A stretch of DNA of 64,000 nt from Escarpia spicata (taxonomy: Eukaryota > Annelida > Polychaeta > Sabellida > Siboglinidae), in contig OZ023212.1 in NCBI GenBank assembly GCA_963995525.1, positions 9,470,130 to 9,534,129 of the forward strand, given 5' to 3'. The position numbers and the translations under genes are program-made. Under the pieces are notes generated by a model. It searched no databases, had not been told where the DNA came from, and saw nothing but the letters and a program-made list of their open reading frames with translations. Of the stretch, positions 27,885 to 39,140 are shown one piece after another (the stretch's first letter is position 1; each line of letters starts with the position of its first letter).

Positions 27885-28285
27885 AAAGGGTCAAGACCAC
27901 ACGATTTGTATGTTGTATGGTTTGCCTTCACATATTATAAGATGGATGGCAACATTTGTATTGGACAGAACTCAACAAGTAAAAATAGGAAATTAATATT
28001 CGCATTCTGGTCACCCCAATGGGGGAGTACCACAAGGAACACTGTCTGGACCGAAATGTTTCCTAGTCTACATAAATGATTTAGAAACGCCTGTTCCGTT
28101 ATGTAAGTATATAGATGACAGTACATTGTTCGAAGTATGCGATAGAAAGGGTGTATTTGTTATACAAGAATCGGTTGACTTTGCTGCTAGGTGGACAGAA
28201 CAGAATTATATGAAAATTAATTCAGAAAAATCAAAAGAGATGATCATCTGCTTTGCACAAGACCGCAATTTTCGAAACACTCCCG
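27885..28285 (+). mobile_element. LINE fragment A, first half (split by an RTE copy)
   Basis: Plus-strand RT pieces in broken frames: a GGVPQGTLSGPKCFLVYIND-like box, YIDDSTLFEV, and a thumb region with TEQNYMKINSEKSKEMII. It stops at about 28.28 kb inside the RT and resumes near 29.28 kb. Confidence 0.75.
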
Positions 28286-29277
28286 AATGTCAACAACTCT
28301 GGAAAAAACCTTGATACACATGGGATTTGACCAGAAAAGTACATCACTTATCCAAAATGTATATGTTGGACAGCAGTCTGCAGTGACATTAGAGTGGTAC
28401 CACAGATTGGTTTCCATTCGGCAAGGGAGTGAGACGGGGGTGCATTTCGTCCCCCACCTATTCAGTCTATACACAGAGAATATCATGAGAGAGGTTGAGA
28501 CTGGCACGAGAAGCAAGTATTTTAATGGAATGAAAGTGAATGGAAAGGAGATATTTGAATTGAGATACGCCGATGACACAGCGTTAATATCCGATTCAAA
28601 AGAAGGATTGGATAAGCTAATAACTACTGTTAAAGAGCACAGCGAGATGAAAGGATTGAAACTAAACGCAAAGAAGACCAAGATTATGGATGTGAAGGGA
28701 TGTCGAGAACCATCAGAAGTTACAGTAGATGGCGAGGAAATAGAACGAGTGGAAAGTTTTGAATATCTGGGGTCATTGATAGAAGCGAATGGAGATGGGA
28801 CGAAAGAGATAAAGCGGAGGTTGGCACTGGCAAGTAAAAAGTTGACGGAGATGAAGAAGCTGTGGAAAGCAACGAACAAAGATATGAAACTACGAATTAT
28901 CCGAGTCTGCATATTTCCAACGGCTACGTATGGATGCGAAACCTGGACTCTTAATAAGAGCATTACTAAACGTATAAATGCATTTGAAAACAAGTGTTAT
29001 ACAAAGATATTACGAGTTTCGTGGATTGAACGTAGAACTAACGAATCCATCGCAGATGAGCTTGGTGTTATACCCAGGACTTTATTGAACTTTGTAAAGA
29101 AACAGAAAGTAAATTATTTCGGCCATGTGAAACGGCAACATTTCTAGAGAGAGACTAATAATGGAAGGAAAAGTGGAAGGCAGCAGAAGCAGAGGAAGAC
29201 CTAGGAGACAATGGGAGAAGGACATAGAAGAATGGATGGGAGTAGATCGATGGAAAAGATGTAGATCAAGTAGACCA
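28286..29277 (+). mobile_element. RTE-type LINE fragment nested in LINE A
   Basis: An open frame of 286 codons with RT late motifs (VSIRQGSETGVHFVPHLFSLY, LRYADDTALISD, LNAKKTKIM, VESFEYLGSLIEANGDGT) and the RTE C-terminal region (CIFPTATYGCETWTLNKS, INYFGHVKR-like end). It continues out of frame to about 29.27 kb (GRRRPRRQWEKD-type ending). It interrupts LINE A. Confidence 0.8.
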
Positions 29278-29930
29278 TGTCAAACTTTTTAGGTGTTACA
29301 ATTTCACAGGATCTGACATGGAATAAGCATGTGGAAAATATTGTGAAAAAGGCCGGGAAACGACTGTCCGTGTTGCATCAGTTAAAGCGAGTAGGAATTA
29401 ACTAGAATGATCTGGTCACTACATATATCAGTGTTGTGAGACCTGTTTTAGAATAACTTGCCACAATATTTATCTGACAATATTGAAATGATACAAAAAA
29501 GAGCTTTAAAGTATATTTTTCCTGGAATAAGTTACGCTGAGATACTCAGATGTATTAAATTGGAGGCATTGAAAGCAAGACGGGACTGCCTTTGTCAAAA
29601 CTATTTCAATAAGATTAAAATTAGTACACACAGATTAAACCATCTGCTGCCTAACAAAAAGCATACCAAAGATGACACCAGACAGCGTAATGTGTACCCT
29701 TTGCCAATAACCCGAACAAACATATACCATAAATGTTTTATACCATGGGGATTACACAACTGCCAATAACGAATGAAGGGCAAAAGGATGGTATTTATAC
29801 TGTATGACATTTCAGAGTATTAATACTGTATGACGTTTCAATGTATTAGTTGTATTTTATTGTATACTGTGAATCCAACTCAGTTGAGTTGCAAATAAAC
29901 GTGTGTTATTCTTTATTCTTTAAAACAGCG
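29278..29930 (+). mobile_element. LINE fragment A, second half
   Basis: Begins with a FLGVTISQDLTWNKHVENI-like stretch that naturally follows the RT thumb of fragment A, then IQKRALKYIFPGISYAEIL and the C-terminal tail. It ends near GTGTGTTATTCTTTATTCTTT at 29.92 kb. Frames are broken. Confidence 0.75.
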
Positions 29931-30388
29931 CCGCAATCGGAAGATTAGTGTACTTAGTACCCCCCGCCAACATCTTTCGGAACTGTACAGAACACCGAAA
30001 ACAGCATAATTGTAGGTCCGTTTATAGGTGTTCTTTGAACGGTTACCGGAACATTATTACGACCGTGAAAGCGACCGCAGAATTTCATGTTTTGGACAAG
30101 TTCCGAGTTGTTCATTTTTCGCTCGCTTATCTATTTTTGATATTATAAATATATCATCTTAGCAATTACGTCACATAAAGCACTAATTTGCTTGTCTATG
30201 TATAGATTTGTGAAAAGCATTGGAAAACAACATCTTAAACGATTTCATGAAATCAATAATTCTTTCATAGATATGTTCGTGTTCGCATACCAACCCTTTC
30301 TTGGAACGACGACATTGTCATATATGAACAATATAAAGTAGTCCATCAAACAATATCATATTTAAGCACCTATTCGTTTCTGTTCAGA
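29931..30388. promoter_or_regulatory. upstream region of the type II membrane protein gene
   Basis: Noncoding sequence without transposon motifs, directly before the ATG at 30389. It probably holds the promoter and 5' UTR. I see no clear TATA box. Confidence 0.35.
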
Positions 30389-31444
30389 ATGCTATGGCAC
30401 CGGAAGACAATTACCTTGGCTGCGCTTGGGGTCATCGCCTACAGCGCCCTTGCGACGATGGTGACATACACATTCAGAAACTTCACACACCCAAAACCCA
30501 ATGCCACGTCCTACAATGTCACTACACCCGCTCCGCCGGTGACGCTTATCACTCTATTCACAACGTTCAGGTACGATGCAGACAAGAACGTAACATACCA
30601 GAACACCATCCGCAACTGGGAACTGCTCGCTCCCATCATCCGACCAGTCCTCTATTACGTGGATGGTGAAGACTACCTCACCGAGTTCGCCGGCATGCAC
30701 GGATGGACCATGTACAGGTGTCCGAGGGTGGGCAAAACAGGTGTCCCGATTTTGCGCTCGATGTTCCTTCACGCCCAAGCGATCAACAATACAACCCCGT
30801 TTTACGGCTACGCGAATTCCGACATCCTTTTCGATCGCAAGTTAGTGACAACGCTGGAAGCGTTGTATCGCGATCGTGATCGATTCAAGCGGTTACTTGT
30901 TATCGGCCAGAGGATCAACTACAATTTCAAAAGCGACCAAGAATTGTTTGACCTTTTATCAGTCTCGCGACTTGCATCTGCCGGCGCATTATACCACGTC
31001 TACGCACAAGACTACTTTATAACTACGCACTCAGGATATCCATGGGATTCGATTCCCGACTTCGTTGTTGGCAGGGCTGGGTACGACAACTGGCTAGTTG
31101 CGACTGCCTTACAAATAAACATTCCGGTGATTGATGTGACAGCGACCGTTACTGCCCTTCACCAGACTGGGTCGGATGGTAACAACGCGGGCTGGACGCG
31201 AAAGCAGAAGTTCAACGACACATTAATTAATTATGGTTTGGCCGGAAAATTTAATTATTTAGTCGGCTGTACTACGAATTCACATTTCATAACACATTGG
31301 AGCCATTCCCGAGTGTTTATACTAGAGCGACTGAAAAGGTCCAAAACGAGAACTGCACCAACACAATATTGGACTTTAATCTGCTTTTTTAATATTTGTT
31401 TATATTTAATCGTATGTCGCTGTTTCCGTAACGTTATTTGTTGA
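30389..31444 (+). CDS. type II membrane protein, glycosyltransferase-like, single exon
   Basis: Intact 351-codon frame. The N-terminus has a short basic cytoplasmic tail (MLWHRK) and one membrane segment (about residues 8-28), followed by a Thr/Pro/Asn-rich stem with several N-X-S/T sites: the layout of Golgi type II enzymes. The luminal part contains TLFTTFRYD, YGYANSDILF (residues ~138-147, a possible metal-binding or nucleotide-sugar motif) and DFVVGRAGYDNWLVATAL. This layout occurs in uncharacterised invertebrate proteins with a nucleotide-sugar-transferase-like fold; the activity is inferred only. Unusually, a second hydrophobic stretch (LICFFNICLYLIVC) lies at the very C-terminus. AATAAA-like signals follow at about 31.52 kb. 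This is the only intact host gene in the first 35 kb. Confidence 0.75.
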   Translation: MLWHRKTITLAALGVIAYSALATMVTYTFRNFTHPKPNATSYNVTTPAPPVTLITLFTTFRYDADKNVTYQNTIRNWELLAPIIRPVLYYVDGEDYLTEFAGMHGWTMYRCPRVGKTGVPILRSMFLHAQAINNTTPFYGYANSDILFDRKLVTTLEALYRDRDRFKRLLVIGQRINYNFKSDQELFDLLSVSRLASAGALYHVYAQDYFITTHSGYPWDSIPDFVVGRAGYDNWLVATALQINIPVIDVTATVTALHQTGSDGNNAGWTRKQKFNDTLINYGLAGKFNYLVGCTTNSHFITHWSHSRVFILERLKRSKTRTAPTQYWTLICFFNICLYLIVCRCFRNVIC

Positions 31445-31644
31445 TGTTTATTACCTTGCTGTTTCAATGCATTGCTTTATTGTGTTACCACTGGTGTAGA
31501 CTTTCGCTGGTTTTGTATTTCATAATAAATGTAAAACGTTTTCATAATTCAGGATTTGGCTTACATAATAGTTTATATGTATATATACCTATATATGTAA
31601 GCTGGTATATAATACTTATCTATTACGAAATATGATCCTTAGGA

Positions 31645-32290
31645 CGATGCATCTTCTTCTTCTTCTATGTGCCATGTCTGTCACAGGCGTTGGCGATCAT
31701 GGCCCTCCAAACCGCACGGTCGTGTGTAGTTTGTAGCAGTTCTGTTGTGCTCCTTCCACACCATGTTGACAGACTATCTATTATTTTTATTCTCTGGCGT
31801 CCTCTGGATCTTTTTCCTTCTATCTTTCCTGTTGTTACTATTTGTTCTAACTTTTTCTTTCTCATGACATGGCCTATAAATCGTGCTTGTTGTGTTCTAA
31901 CTTTGTTGATGATCTTTCTTTTTGATTTGGCTGTCCTAAGGATGACTTCATTGCTTTGCTTTGCAGTCCATTGCACTCGCAGCATTCTTCTTAAGAACCA
32001 CATTTCAGTGGCTTCTATGGTTTTTTGTAAACTTTTAGTTATTGTCCAGGATTTACATCCATATAGCAATATGGGCTCTATGTAGCATTTCACTCCAATT
32101 GATATATATATATTTTTTTAATGTTTTTCATGTGGTGAAAAGCTGTTTTGGCTTGAGCAATTCTTCTCTTTATCTCATCGTTGCATCGACCGTCGAATGT
32201 TATTAGTGATCCCAGATAGTATCACTTGTCAGAAAATGTGGTATCGTTTAATGTCGAGGGTATTAGTTTGCGAATTGACGAATGACTCGG
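31645..32290 (-). mobile_element. RTE-type LINE, C-terminal fragment, minus strand
   Basis: 142 open codons on the minus strand with YIEPILLYGCKSWTITKS, MWFLRRMLRVQWT, ARFIGHVMRKKKLE and GKRSRGRQRIKIID: the typical end of RTE-like RT proteins. The remainder towards 32.29 kb is decayed. Confidence 0.85.
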
Positions 32291-32326
32291 CGTGACAAAA
32301 GATTGTATTGCTTACTTAAATAAATA

Positions 32327-33530
32327 GTGGCACTGGCTGGTTGCTCTCCTCCTTGTTCCCCGAGGTGGGGGTCAGGTACACTATTGCCGAACCTGTGTTT
32401 CTTCTTTCCAATGTGTCCTATCCATAGCTCCCTCTCGCCATCGTTAATTCTCCCCCGATCTTTTCATGTCCTTCCTTACACAGTCCTCCCACCTCAGCTG
32501 TGGCTTTCCTCTTTTCCTGTGTTCTTTGCTACCTTTACTGCACCTATCCTTGCCTTGGCTTGCCCAGCTCAGCCGGCTTCTCAATAATTCTCTTGTTAGA
32601 CTGCATTGCATTCCAACCTCTTTTCCCTGGTTGTTTATCCTTCTTCTGTCAACCCTCTTTGTTCTTGTTATTCTTCGAACTCTGTTGTTCTCGCAGCTTC
32701 TGTTGTTCTGTCAATACTACTGTCTCCAGACCATATAGGCATGCCGGTGTAACACATGCTCTCAAAGGCTTTCCCTTTCAGCTGTTTCGAAATATTTCTG
32801 TCCATCATGACTCCCTCTACCTTTCTCCAATCATTCGCTCCTGTTTGTAGTCGACGTCGCACCGCTACCTCTGCCCATCGGCTGTAACCATTCGTCCAAG
32901 GTACACAAAGCCATCCACTTGCTTGATTCCTTTTTCATCCAACCTGATGTCTAGTTTCTCTCTTTCTCTGGTGATCGTCTGCAAACGTCATCTTCCTAAG
33001 AATATCCATCGTGTTGATCTTCCTGCTGATTAGTTCCATCACCGTTATAAATAGTAATGGGCTTAGGGCACTTCCTTGTCTCAGACCGATGTGAACTGTA
33101 AACTCTTCCGACATCCCAAATCCAGCTAAAACTTCATTATATTATTTCATACATTGCTTCCACCATCTTGGCTTCTGCTTATGGCACTCCCATCCATCTC
33201 ACTGTTGCCATCACCGTCTCTCTTGGGACTGTGGCATAAGCCTTCTGTTTCACAAATCCCACTGTTATTCAACCTTGCATCTCCAATCTCTTCTCTACCA
33301 GCTGTCTTAATGCAAACATCACATCCGTCGTCCCTCTGCCCTTTCTGAAACGCTGTTCTTCTTCACCGATACTCTACTCTCTTTCGAATCATCTCATCCA
33401 GGATCCTCTCTATCAGCTTCATGGTGTGACTTAGAAGTGTTATGCCTCTGTATTTCCCTGAGTCTTGCATAATCTCTCTTCCATATTGGGACAGTTAGCC
33501 CTGTCAGCCACTCCGTTTGTATTTTACGTT
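32327..33530 (-). mobile_element. second decayed RTE-type LINE, minus strand
   Basis: Minus-strand pieces include KLKGKAFESMCYTGMPIWSG (C-terminal region) and, rightwards, short decayed RT blocks. Frames are lost. It sits head to tail with the preceding fragment but differs in sequence, so it is a separate family or copy. Confidence 0.6.
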
Positions 33531-34310
33531 GTCTCATACATAGGCGTCATGAATTCATCGGTCAACCATTCGGGTCGCCCGGCATCTATAGCGCCATCGA
33601 AACACGGCAGGCTGCGTTCACCTTCAAACGTTGGATGACTACAGTAACTGGTCCATATCATAGCAAATTAAACAAGAACAATTAACTACACTGTATATGT
33701 TTTACTGTTTATTACTGACACATGGCCGTTCGAATTTTTAGTTGATGCGAACTAGCCCTAAAAACGCGGTTGGCAAACGCATTAAGGGTGTCACCATTCT
33801 CGTGTAAAACAACAGGTACATCTAAAAGTGATCTCTTTTCAGAATCCCCTAGAACAACTGTCGCCTCGCTGTTAAAGATGTTGCAGTCGGTGTTGGGGTG
33901 GCGTTCTCGAAACGCGATCGTGATCAGAGCAGACTCGCTGAGGTTCACCGTCGTTACGTTATCTATGTCGTAATTTCAGTCAGTATAACAAAAAACACTT
34001 GTTTCAGCCACTTCTGGTGGATCCGGGAAACATACTGCTCAAGAAGCAGCTCATATCAGTGCACTCAAGCTGAGGACCCTCGCTCTCCATCCCCTCTACA
34101 TCACTCGCACGTTTCATATGGCGGGTGACGAATCCGTACCAGTCATTACTGCGCTCCTCCAGTCGCGTGCTGATAATTCAGGTCGTGTCACGTACGATCG
34201 TGACATGCAGCACTGGTGCTTGTGAAACACTTCCAGATTTCGATTGTGCATGTGATTGCTGTCTATCAGCGTCCCGCTTTCTTGCCCCGCGTTTTTATCT
34301 TGCTGGTAAA
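33531..34310. other. no gene recognised
   Basis: The short CATAGGCGTCATGAATTCATCGG-like start (33.54 kb) resembles sequence near 6.99 kb, so part of this stretch may belong to the same Gypsy family. Otherwise nothing firm. Confidence 0.35.
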
Positions 34311-34500
34311 ATAGCCTATCAGTAGTGTAGCTATCACAGCTTTCGAGTTGCACAACCATTGAGTTTCCGACAGAAGCTTCAGCGTGTTCATTGGTGAGTG
34401 GGTCGGGTTATCGTACTTCGATTTCTCCTTGCATGCGGGGTGCACCAGTCCATCGATCAATTCCTCTCTTGCCAACTCTTGTAGATCCTCGTTATTGTCA
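34311..34500 (-). mobile_element. Gypsy gag fragment, second copy
   Basis: Closely matches 7000-7195: the same minus-strand peptide blocks (NTLKLLSETQWLCNSKAV, LAREELIDGLVHPA). It is a fragment of the same Gypsy family as the remnant at 4.6-7.2 kb and is joined directly to a LINE at 34.5 kb. Confidence 0.8.
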
Positions 34501-35300
34501 AACAAGCGACCGTCATAACGCCGAGACAGCGCTTCTGCGCATCCACAACGATGTGGCGCAGTCGACTGATGCACGTCGAGGTGTACTTCTGGTGTTACTT
34601 GACCTTTCTGCTGCATTCGACACACTTGACCACGCTATTCTGTTGCGATGCCTGCACAGCTATGGCATCTGTGGTGCAGCACATGCTTGGCTAGCGTCCT
34701 ACATGCATGGCTGAAAGTATGTGGTACGCGTCAAAAAAGAAACATCGGAGATCAGTGTCATGAAGACCGGTGTTCCACAAGGGTCGGTCCTTGGACCGAT
34801 ACTATTTAATGTTTACATCGCGCCACTAGCGAAAATTCTCCTACAGCATGGCACACAACATCATCTATACGCTGACGACACTCAACTGAACGTCAACTTT
34901 CCACCAACCGATCAGGCAGAAGCACTCGCGCGTATGGAGGCCTGTCTTCGAGATGTCAACGTCTGGCTCTGCGACAATGGGCTAATACTCAGCCGGTCTA
35001 AATCGCAGACCATTGTCATCAAATCCTCCACCCTCTGCGCGCCAATGACACTAACACATGTTGAATTTACCATGTAATATATATATATATATATACTTAT
35101 TTTTACTATTGATGATATATAATGTCATTTACATCAATGTCATCTTTGATTTAGTTTCTCTAGTTCAGTTTTGTATTTATATGTTTTACTTGTATTATTA
35201 TTATATTTATTTCTTATAATTTCTAACGATTATTGTCAACACTACTGAACAGATTCTACTTTGGATTTTAGTGTATAAATAAAGTTATTATTATTATACC
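34501..35300 (+). mobile_element. CR1-like LINE, RT fragment
   Basis: Plus strand, two main frames (to 34714 and 34721-35077): ETALLRIHNDVAQSTD, LLDLSAAFDTLDHAIL, KTGVPQGSVLGPILFNVY, HHLYADDTQL and WLCDNGLILSRSKSQ. It is cut after the RT and ends in an AT-rich tail with TTATTATTATA at 35.29 kb. Confidence 0.87.
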
Positions 35301-35329
35301 AATCCCACTCTTTAGGTCAAGGGTTTATC

Positions 35330-35725
35330 CACAGTGGCTCAGCGGGCTAAGACGGTTCTGGCAATCACGAAGCTGTGGGTGTTACATTGAAGTGTCTTTC
35401 TCCTAGCCTCTGGCTCAAAAACCTTCCCCGGAGGCACGGGGTTTATTTACCCATAGCTGGGGCAGATGTCAAGCACATCTGGCACTGAGGGTTTGGAATC
35501 AGAGTTTTCCTTCTCCTATACTAGTTGCCAATCAAGGCTAAAGAGCCAAGTCTGCCCACCCCAGTTATACCTCTGGGGACTCGGTCGCGCCATGACAAAG
35601 CAAACTCTGATAGACAGCAACACCACGTGAAGGTTATGGACAACGTTATGTAGAGAGAGGCCATATGTAAGTGGCTCGCTGCTGGAAATCCAGACAGAGG
35701 TCCCGCGGTGATCACCACATCTAGA
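35330..35725 (+). mobile_element. second SINE type (tRNA-like head)
   Basis: Starts with GTGGCTCAGCGGGCTAAGACGG, an A-box-like tRNA head, and continues with CCCCGGAGGCACGGGGTTTATTTACCC. It shares nothing with the other SINE family in this window. The 3' border is not clear. Confidence 0.5.
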
Positions 35726-36569
35726 AAGGAGAGGCTGAATAATGCGCGTCGCTTTCCTTAGAAATGAGCGGGACGTTTAGCCCAGGTCTCACTTCGTCCC
35801 TTCACTTATTCCTTCACTTATTTAGCCGCCAGCCGCGTCGTGGTCGCGTCGTGACATGTTTACAAGAGTCCCTAGCTTTAATTTTGTTGCAATTAACAAA
35901 TCGCCGCAAACAAATAATCGCAAAAAAACATCGTGCCATGTCGTGTATGCCGGGATTTAAGTTGATGTGTGCTTGCTTGTTCTTGTACCGCTAATGTCGT
36001 CGTTCTCCGTTGTTGTGTTGTTGTTACTNNNNNNNNNNNNNNNNNNNNNNNNNNNNNNNNNNNNNNNNNNNNNNNNNNNNNNNNNNNNNNNNNNNNNNNN
36101 NNNNNNNNNNNNNNNNNNNNNNNNNNNNNNNNNNNNNNNNNNNNNNNNNNNNNNNNNNNNNNNNNNNNNNNNNNNNNNNNNNNNNNNNNNNNNNNNNNNN
36201 NNNNNNNNNNNNNNNNNNNNNNNNNNNNGCATCACATAGGTAGATTTCCAGGTGTGATTGTAGAAGGTGTTGACTGTAAAATGGTGGATTTTTAGATGAT
36301 CTGAATAAGCGGAAGGATATTTGGCAGCAATTTGCCTGTTTGTCCCTTTGGCGGAGTAATGTTTGCTGGCATTCGAAAATACTGATGGGTGTCGCACATA
36401 CAGACATTTTACAAAAGCTAGAAATATGCCTTTTTTATCTATCGGCATGTTAATCATATGATGATAACAACATGTGATAAAGTTTAAGAACTTTGTTAAG
36501 TCACGTTTTCTTATAATCAGACAAAACGTTAATATGGTTGCCAATTGGAAAACTAACTGTACATTGACC
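35726..36569. other. left flank of the Polinton; contains an assembly gap
   Basis: No gene recognised. 36029-36228 is a run of 200 N, which is a conventional size for a gap of unknown length. Open frames crossing it are meaningless. Confidence 0.8.
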
Positions 36570-36575
36570 CCTGCT
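36570..36575. repeat. Polinton target-site duplication, left copy
   Basis: CCTGCT directly before the terminal repeat, identical to 53725-53730. Polintons make 6-bp duplications. Confidence 0.93.
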
Positions 36576-36790
36576 AGTAGTATATAGGGTACACACACCC
36601 TCGCCCCGCCCCTTTTTAGACCTAACTACGTGCATAAAAAACGTCCTTATCTTTTTCGGGAACCTAGTTATAAAAAAAAGATCAAAGGGTTTTGTGTAAC
36701 CCGAGAGAAATCGGGAACCTACTTATAAAAAACGTGATTGATGGCCTGTCACTTTTGATTGATAATAGTAAAGCGCCATCTAGCGGTTAA
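36576..36790 (+). repeat. left terminal inverted repeat
   Basis: 215 bp matching the reverse complement of 53510-53724 with one mismatch that I can find (within the innermost CGCCATCTAGCG motif). After TTAA at 36787-36790 the two ends diverge. Confidence 0.97.
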
Positions 36791-36833
36791 TACAGTGACG
36801 GCGTCCTTATTTACGTGATAACGCCATCTAGCG
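36774..36833. repeat. left subterminal CGCCATCTAGCG pair
   Basis: Two copies of a 12-mer (36774-36785 inside the TIR, 36822-36833 outside). The right end has a matching pair in opposite orientation (53475-53486 and 53515-53526). They may be integrase or terminal-protein recognition sites; that is an inference. Confidence 0.8.
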
Positions 36834-37359
36834 ATTATTCTAGTAACGGCGTCCCTAGTTACGATATAGCCATATGGATATAGCAGAAACCAACGTGGTT
36901 ATTATAGCTAAAACCACCGTGGTTACGAAGGCACTAAACCCAGTGTGCGCGAGAATAGCCGCTGTACCCTATATCGCTGCAGCGGTGAAATTTGATATAC
37001 AGCCGGCCGGCCTAGATACGGGCGGTTACAAATAGATCTACGGCTAGTACTCTGTTAGCCGGTTTTGTAACGGCGTTGATTTAAGTTGGCTGGCGTTGTG
37101 GAAACGGAGCCCATGCACGCGTTTAAAAGCTATAATCAGCGGACGGCTTGTTGAGGCAGCGGAGTGTTTACGAGGTGGATAGACGAATGGACGCAGAATG
37201 GTGGTATGTTTTTATATAGCCGATACTAACAAAACGAAACGAGGCGCATGCATACGTTTAGCATTTAAAAGCTGTACACAACGGTAAGACAGGCTGCTTA
37301 TAGGCGATATATAGACGAGTGAATGCGGTGTAAGGTATGTTTTGTTTATTAATAAACAT
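36834..37359. other. left subterminal noncoding region
   Basis: No open frame. Two diverged copies of an ~85-bp block, each starting TTTAAAAGCT and ending GGTATGTTTT (about 37.12-37.21 and 37.26-37.34 kb), suggest an old tandem duplication. Confidence 0.5.
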
Positions 37360-38557
37360 TTACGGAGGCGACGTGAACCAGGCGGGGCGGCCTTGACCCA
37401 ATCGCGGTAGGCGAGATGTTCGTGAGTGATCTGCGTCGAAATGACGTTGCAGTAACGCCGAGCGACCGGCTGGCACTAGCGGTAAGTTGAAGCCGCGACG
37501 CTCGTATTGTTCAGTAGCAGGGATAGGTGCGTACCATGATCCGTCAGGCCCGCGTACGTTAAACGATGAGGTAAGTCCGTCGGAAAAATCGTCGTAGTTG
37601 GAAGCCTGGTCGACCGTGAAGGGGGTGTGTCGTGTGGTGGAGTCGACCCATTCAGCATCGGTCAGCCCCGGGAAGAATTCGTCGTCGTCCGATCCGTGGA
37701 GATCAACGGGCGATGGGGGTCGTGGCACGCCGATGACACGACAGAGGGGGATAGTCATATCCACGTTTGGTCGTGTCGGCAGTATGACGGGGCGGCGCAG
37801 GTGGTTTCTGTGAATAAAGCAATTAGCAATTAAGTATAGGAAAATGTACAAAATATAAGTAAATAAAATATGAAAAGTAATTAATAAAGAATGGAAACTG
37901 GTACTAAATAATTAAATGAAGAATGACATGTATAAATAAAGAAATTATAAATAGGAAAACTGTAAATATAAGTAAATAAAATATGAAAAGTAATTAATAA
38001 AGAATGGAAACTGGTACTAAATAATTTAATGAAGAATGACATGTATAAATAAAGAAATTATAAATAGGAAAACTCTAAATATAAGTAAATAAATTATGAA
38101 AAGTAATTAATAAAGAAAGGAAACTGGTACTAAATAATTTAATGAAGAATGACATGTATAAATAAAGAAATTATAAATAGGAAAACTCTAAATATAAGTA
38201 AATAAAATATGAAAAGTAATTAATAAAGAATGGAAACTGGTACTAAATAAGTTAATGAAGAATGACATGTATAAATAAAGAAATTATAAATAGGAAAACT
38301 AAATATAAGTAAGTAAATTATGAAAAGTAATTAATAAAGAATGGAAACTGGTACTAAATAATTTAATGAAGAATTACATGTATAAATAAAGAAATTATAA
38401 ATCGGGGGTGTTCGAAAAAGTAAACGTAAGTTGTAAAAAGTTATTAAATAAAGAATGAAAACTGTAGTAATATAATAATAATAATAAAAAATACAACGTA
38501 CCTCTGTTGGTTTGCAGCGGCAGTTTCTCGTGTAGCAAGTGTTCGGGAGGCGGCCAT
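37360..38557 (-). CDS. Polinton unknown protein A, two exons
   Basis: No known domain. It is predicted as 38557-38502 (ATG, 18 codons plus two bases) spliced to 37807-37360, 167 aa in total. The donor is G|GTACGT at 38501 and the acceptor is pyrimidine-rich TTTATTCACAG at 37808; the phases match. The second exon would be open without splicing, but it lacks a good start because its upstream part is repeat sequence. The protein is proline-rich and polar, with an acidic patch (GSDDDEFFPGL, residues ~55-65) and a basic C-terminus. The 694-bp intron holds five 113-bp tandem repeats. A GCGCATGCGC palindrome lies 60 bp upstream of the ATG. The position at one end of the element, outside the virion module, suggests a regulatory or early role; this is a guess. 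Confidence 0.6.
37850..38410. repeat. 113-bp tandem repeat array in the intron of gene A
   Basis: About five units (period 113, last one 111), very AT-rich. The CTGGTACTAAATAA block recurs at 37898, 38011, 38124, 38237 and 38348. Each unit contains ATTATAAATAGG, resembling the TATA region before PolB. Confidence 0.95.
38395..38422 (+). promoter_or_regulatory. copy of the PolB promoter-like motif
   Basis: TTATAAAT followed by GGGGTGTTCGAAAAAGTA. The same string, differing by one base change and one base of length, lies at 41882-41908 before PolB. Confidence 0.55.
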
Positions 38558-38580
38558 GATAACGAATGAGCGAAGACCGG

Positions 38581-39140
38581 TGCGTTGTTGTCTAAAGTCA
38601 GGTATGTGTTAAGCGCGCATGCGCAAAAGTGACGTGAAACATCGAATGCAAAGAGATAAAAATAACAATAAACGAACGTTTAAATGCATAAAATGAACCG
38701 TTGTATATGCTTAGTTAGGGATCAGGCATAATGTGGAGTATTAATAATAGAGAAATTCGATGTGAAAGTCATATTTGACAACGAACGCGCTAGCATGAAC
38801 GTGTAATTTTTTTCTTGGCGATAACTAGAAAACCGGATGGTGACGCAAACCAGCTGTGAGTTGCGTTGTTGTCTAAAGTCAGGTATGCGTTAAGAGCGCA
38901 TGCGCCAAAGTTACGTAAAACATTGAAGGCAAAGAGATCAAAATAGCAATAAACGAACGTTTAAATGCATAAAATGAACCGTTGTGTACACTTAGTTAGG
39001 GATCAGGCATATTGTGGAGTATTAATAATAGAGAAATTCGATGTGAAAGTCACATTTGACAAAGGACGCACTAACGTGGCCGTGTAATTTTTTTCTTGGC
39101 GATAACTAGAAAACCGGATGGTGACGCAAACCAGCTGTGA
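38581..39140. repeat. 281-bp tandem repeat, two copies, with a third decayed copy downstream
   Basis: Copies at 38581-38859 and 38862-39140 are mostly identical. A diverged third copy (AACGAACGCACTACATGA, AATTTTTTTCCGGAAATAA) spans about 39.28-39.45 kb. Each starts with a GTTAAG-GCGCATGCGC block. The array fills the divergent intergenic region between gene A and the RPA-like gene. Confidence 0.92.

Noticed and set aside
35957..36598. Open frame of 213 codons across the N run
   Set aside because: Sixty-seven codons are undefined bases, and the rest shows no motif.
37850..38410. 113-bp repeats as a CRISPR array
   Set aside because: Units are head to tail without unique spacers, very AT-rich and in a eukaryotic element.
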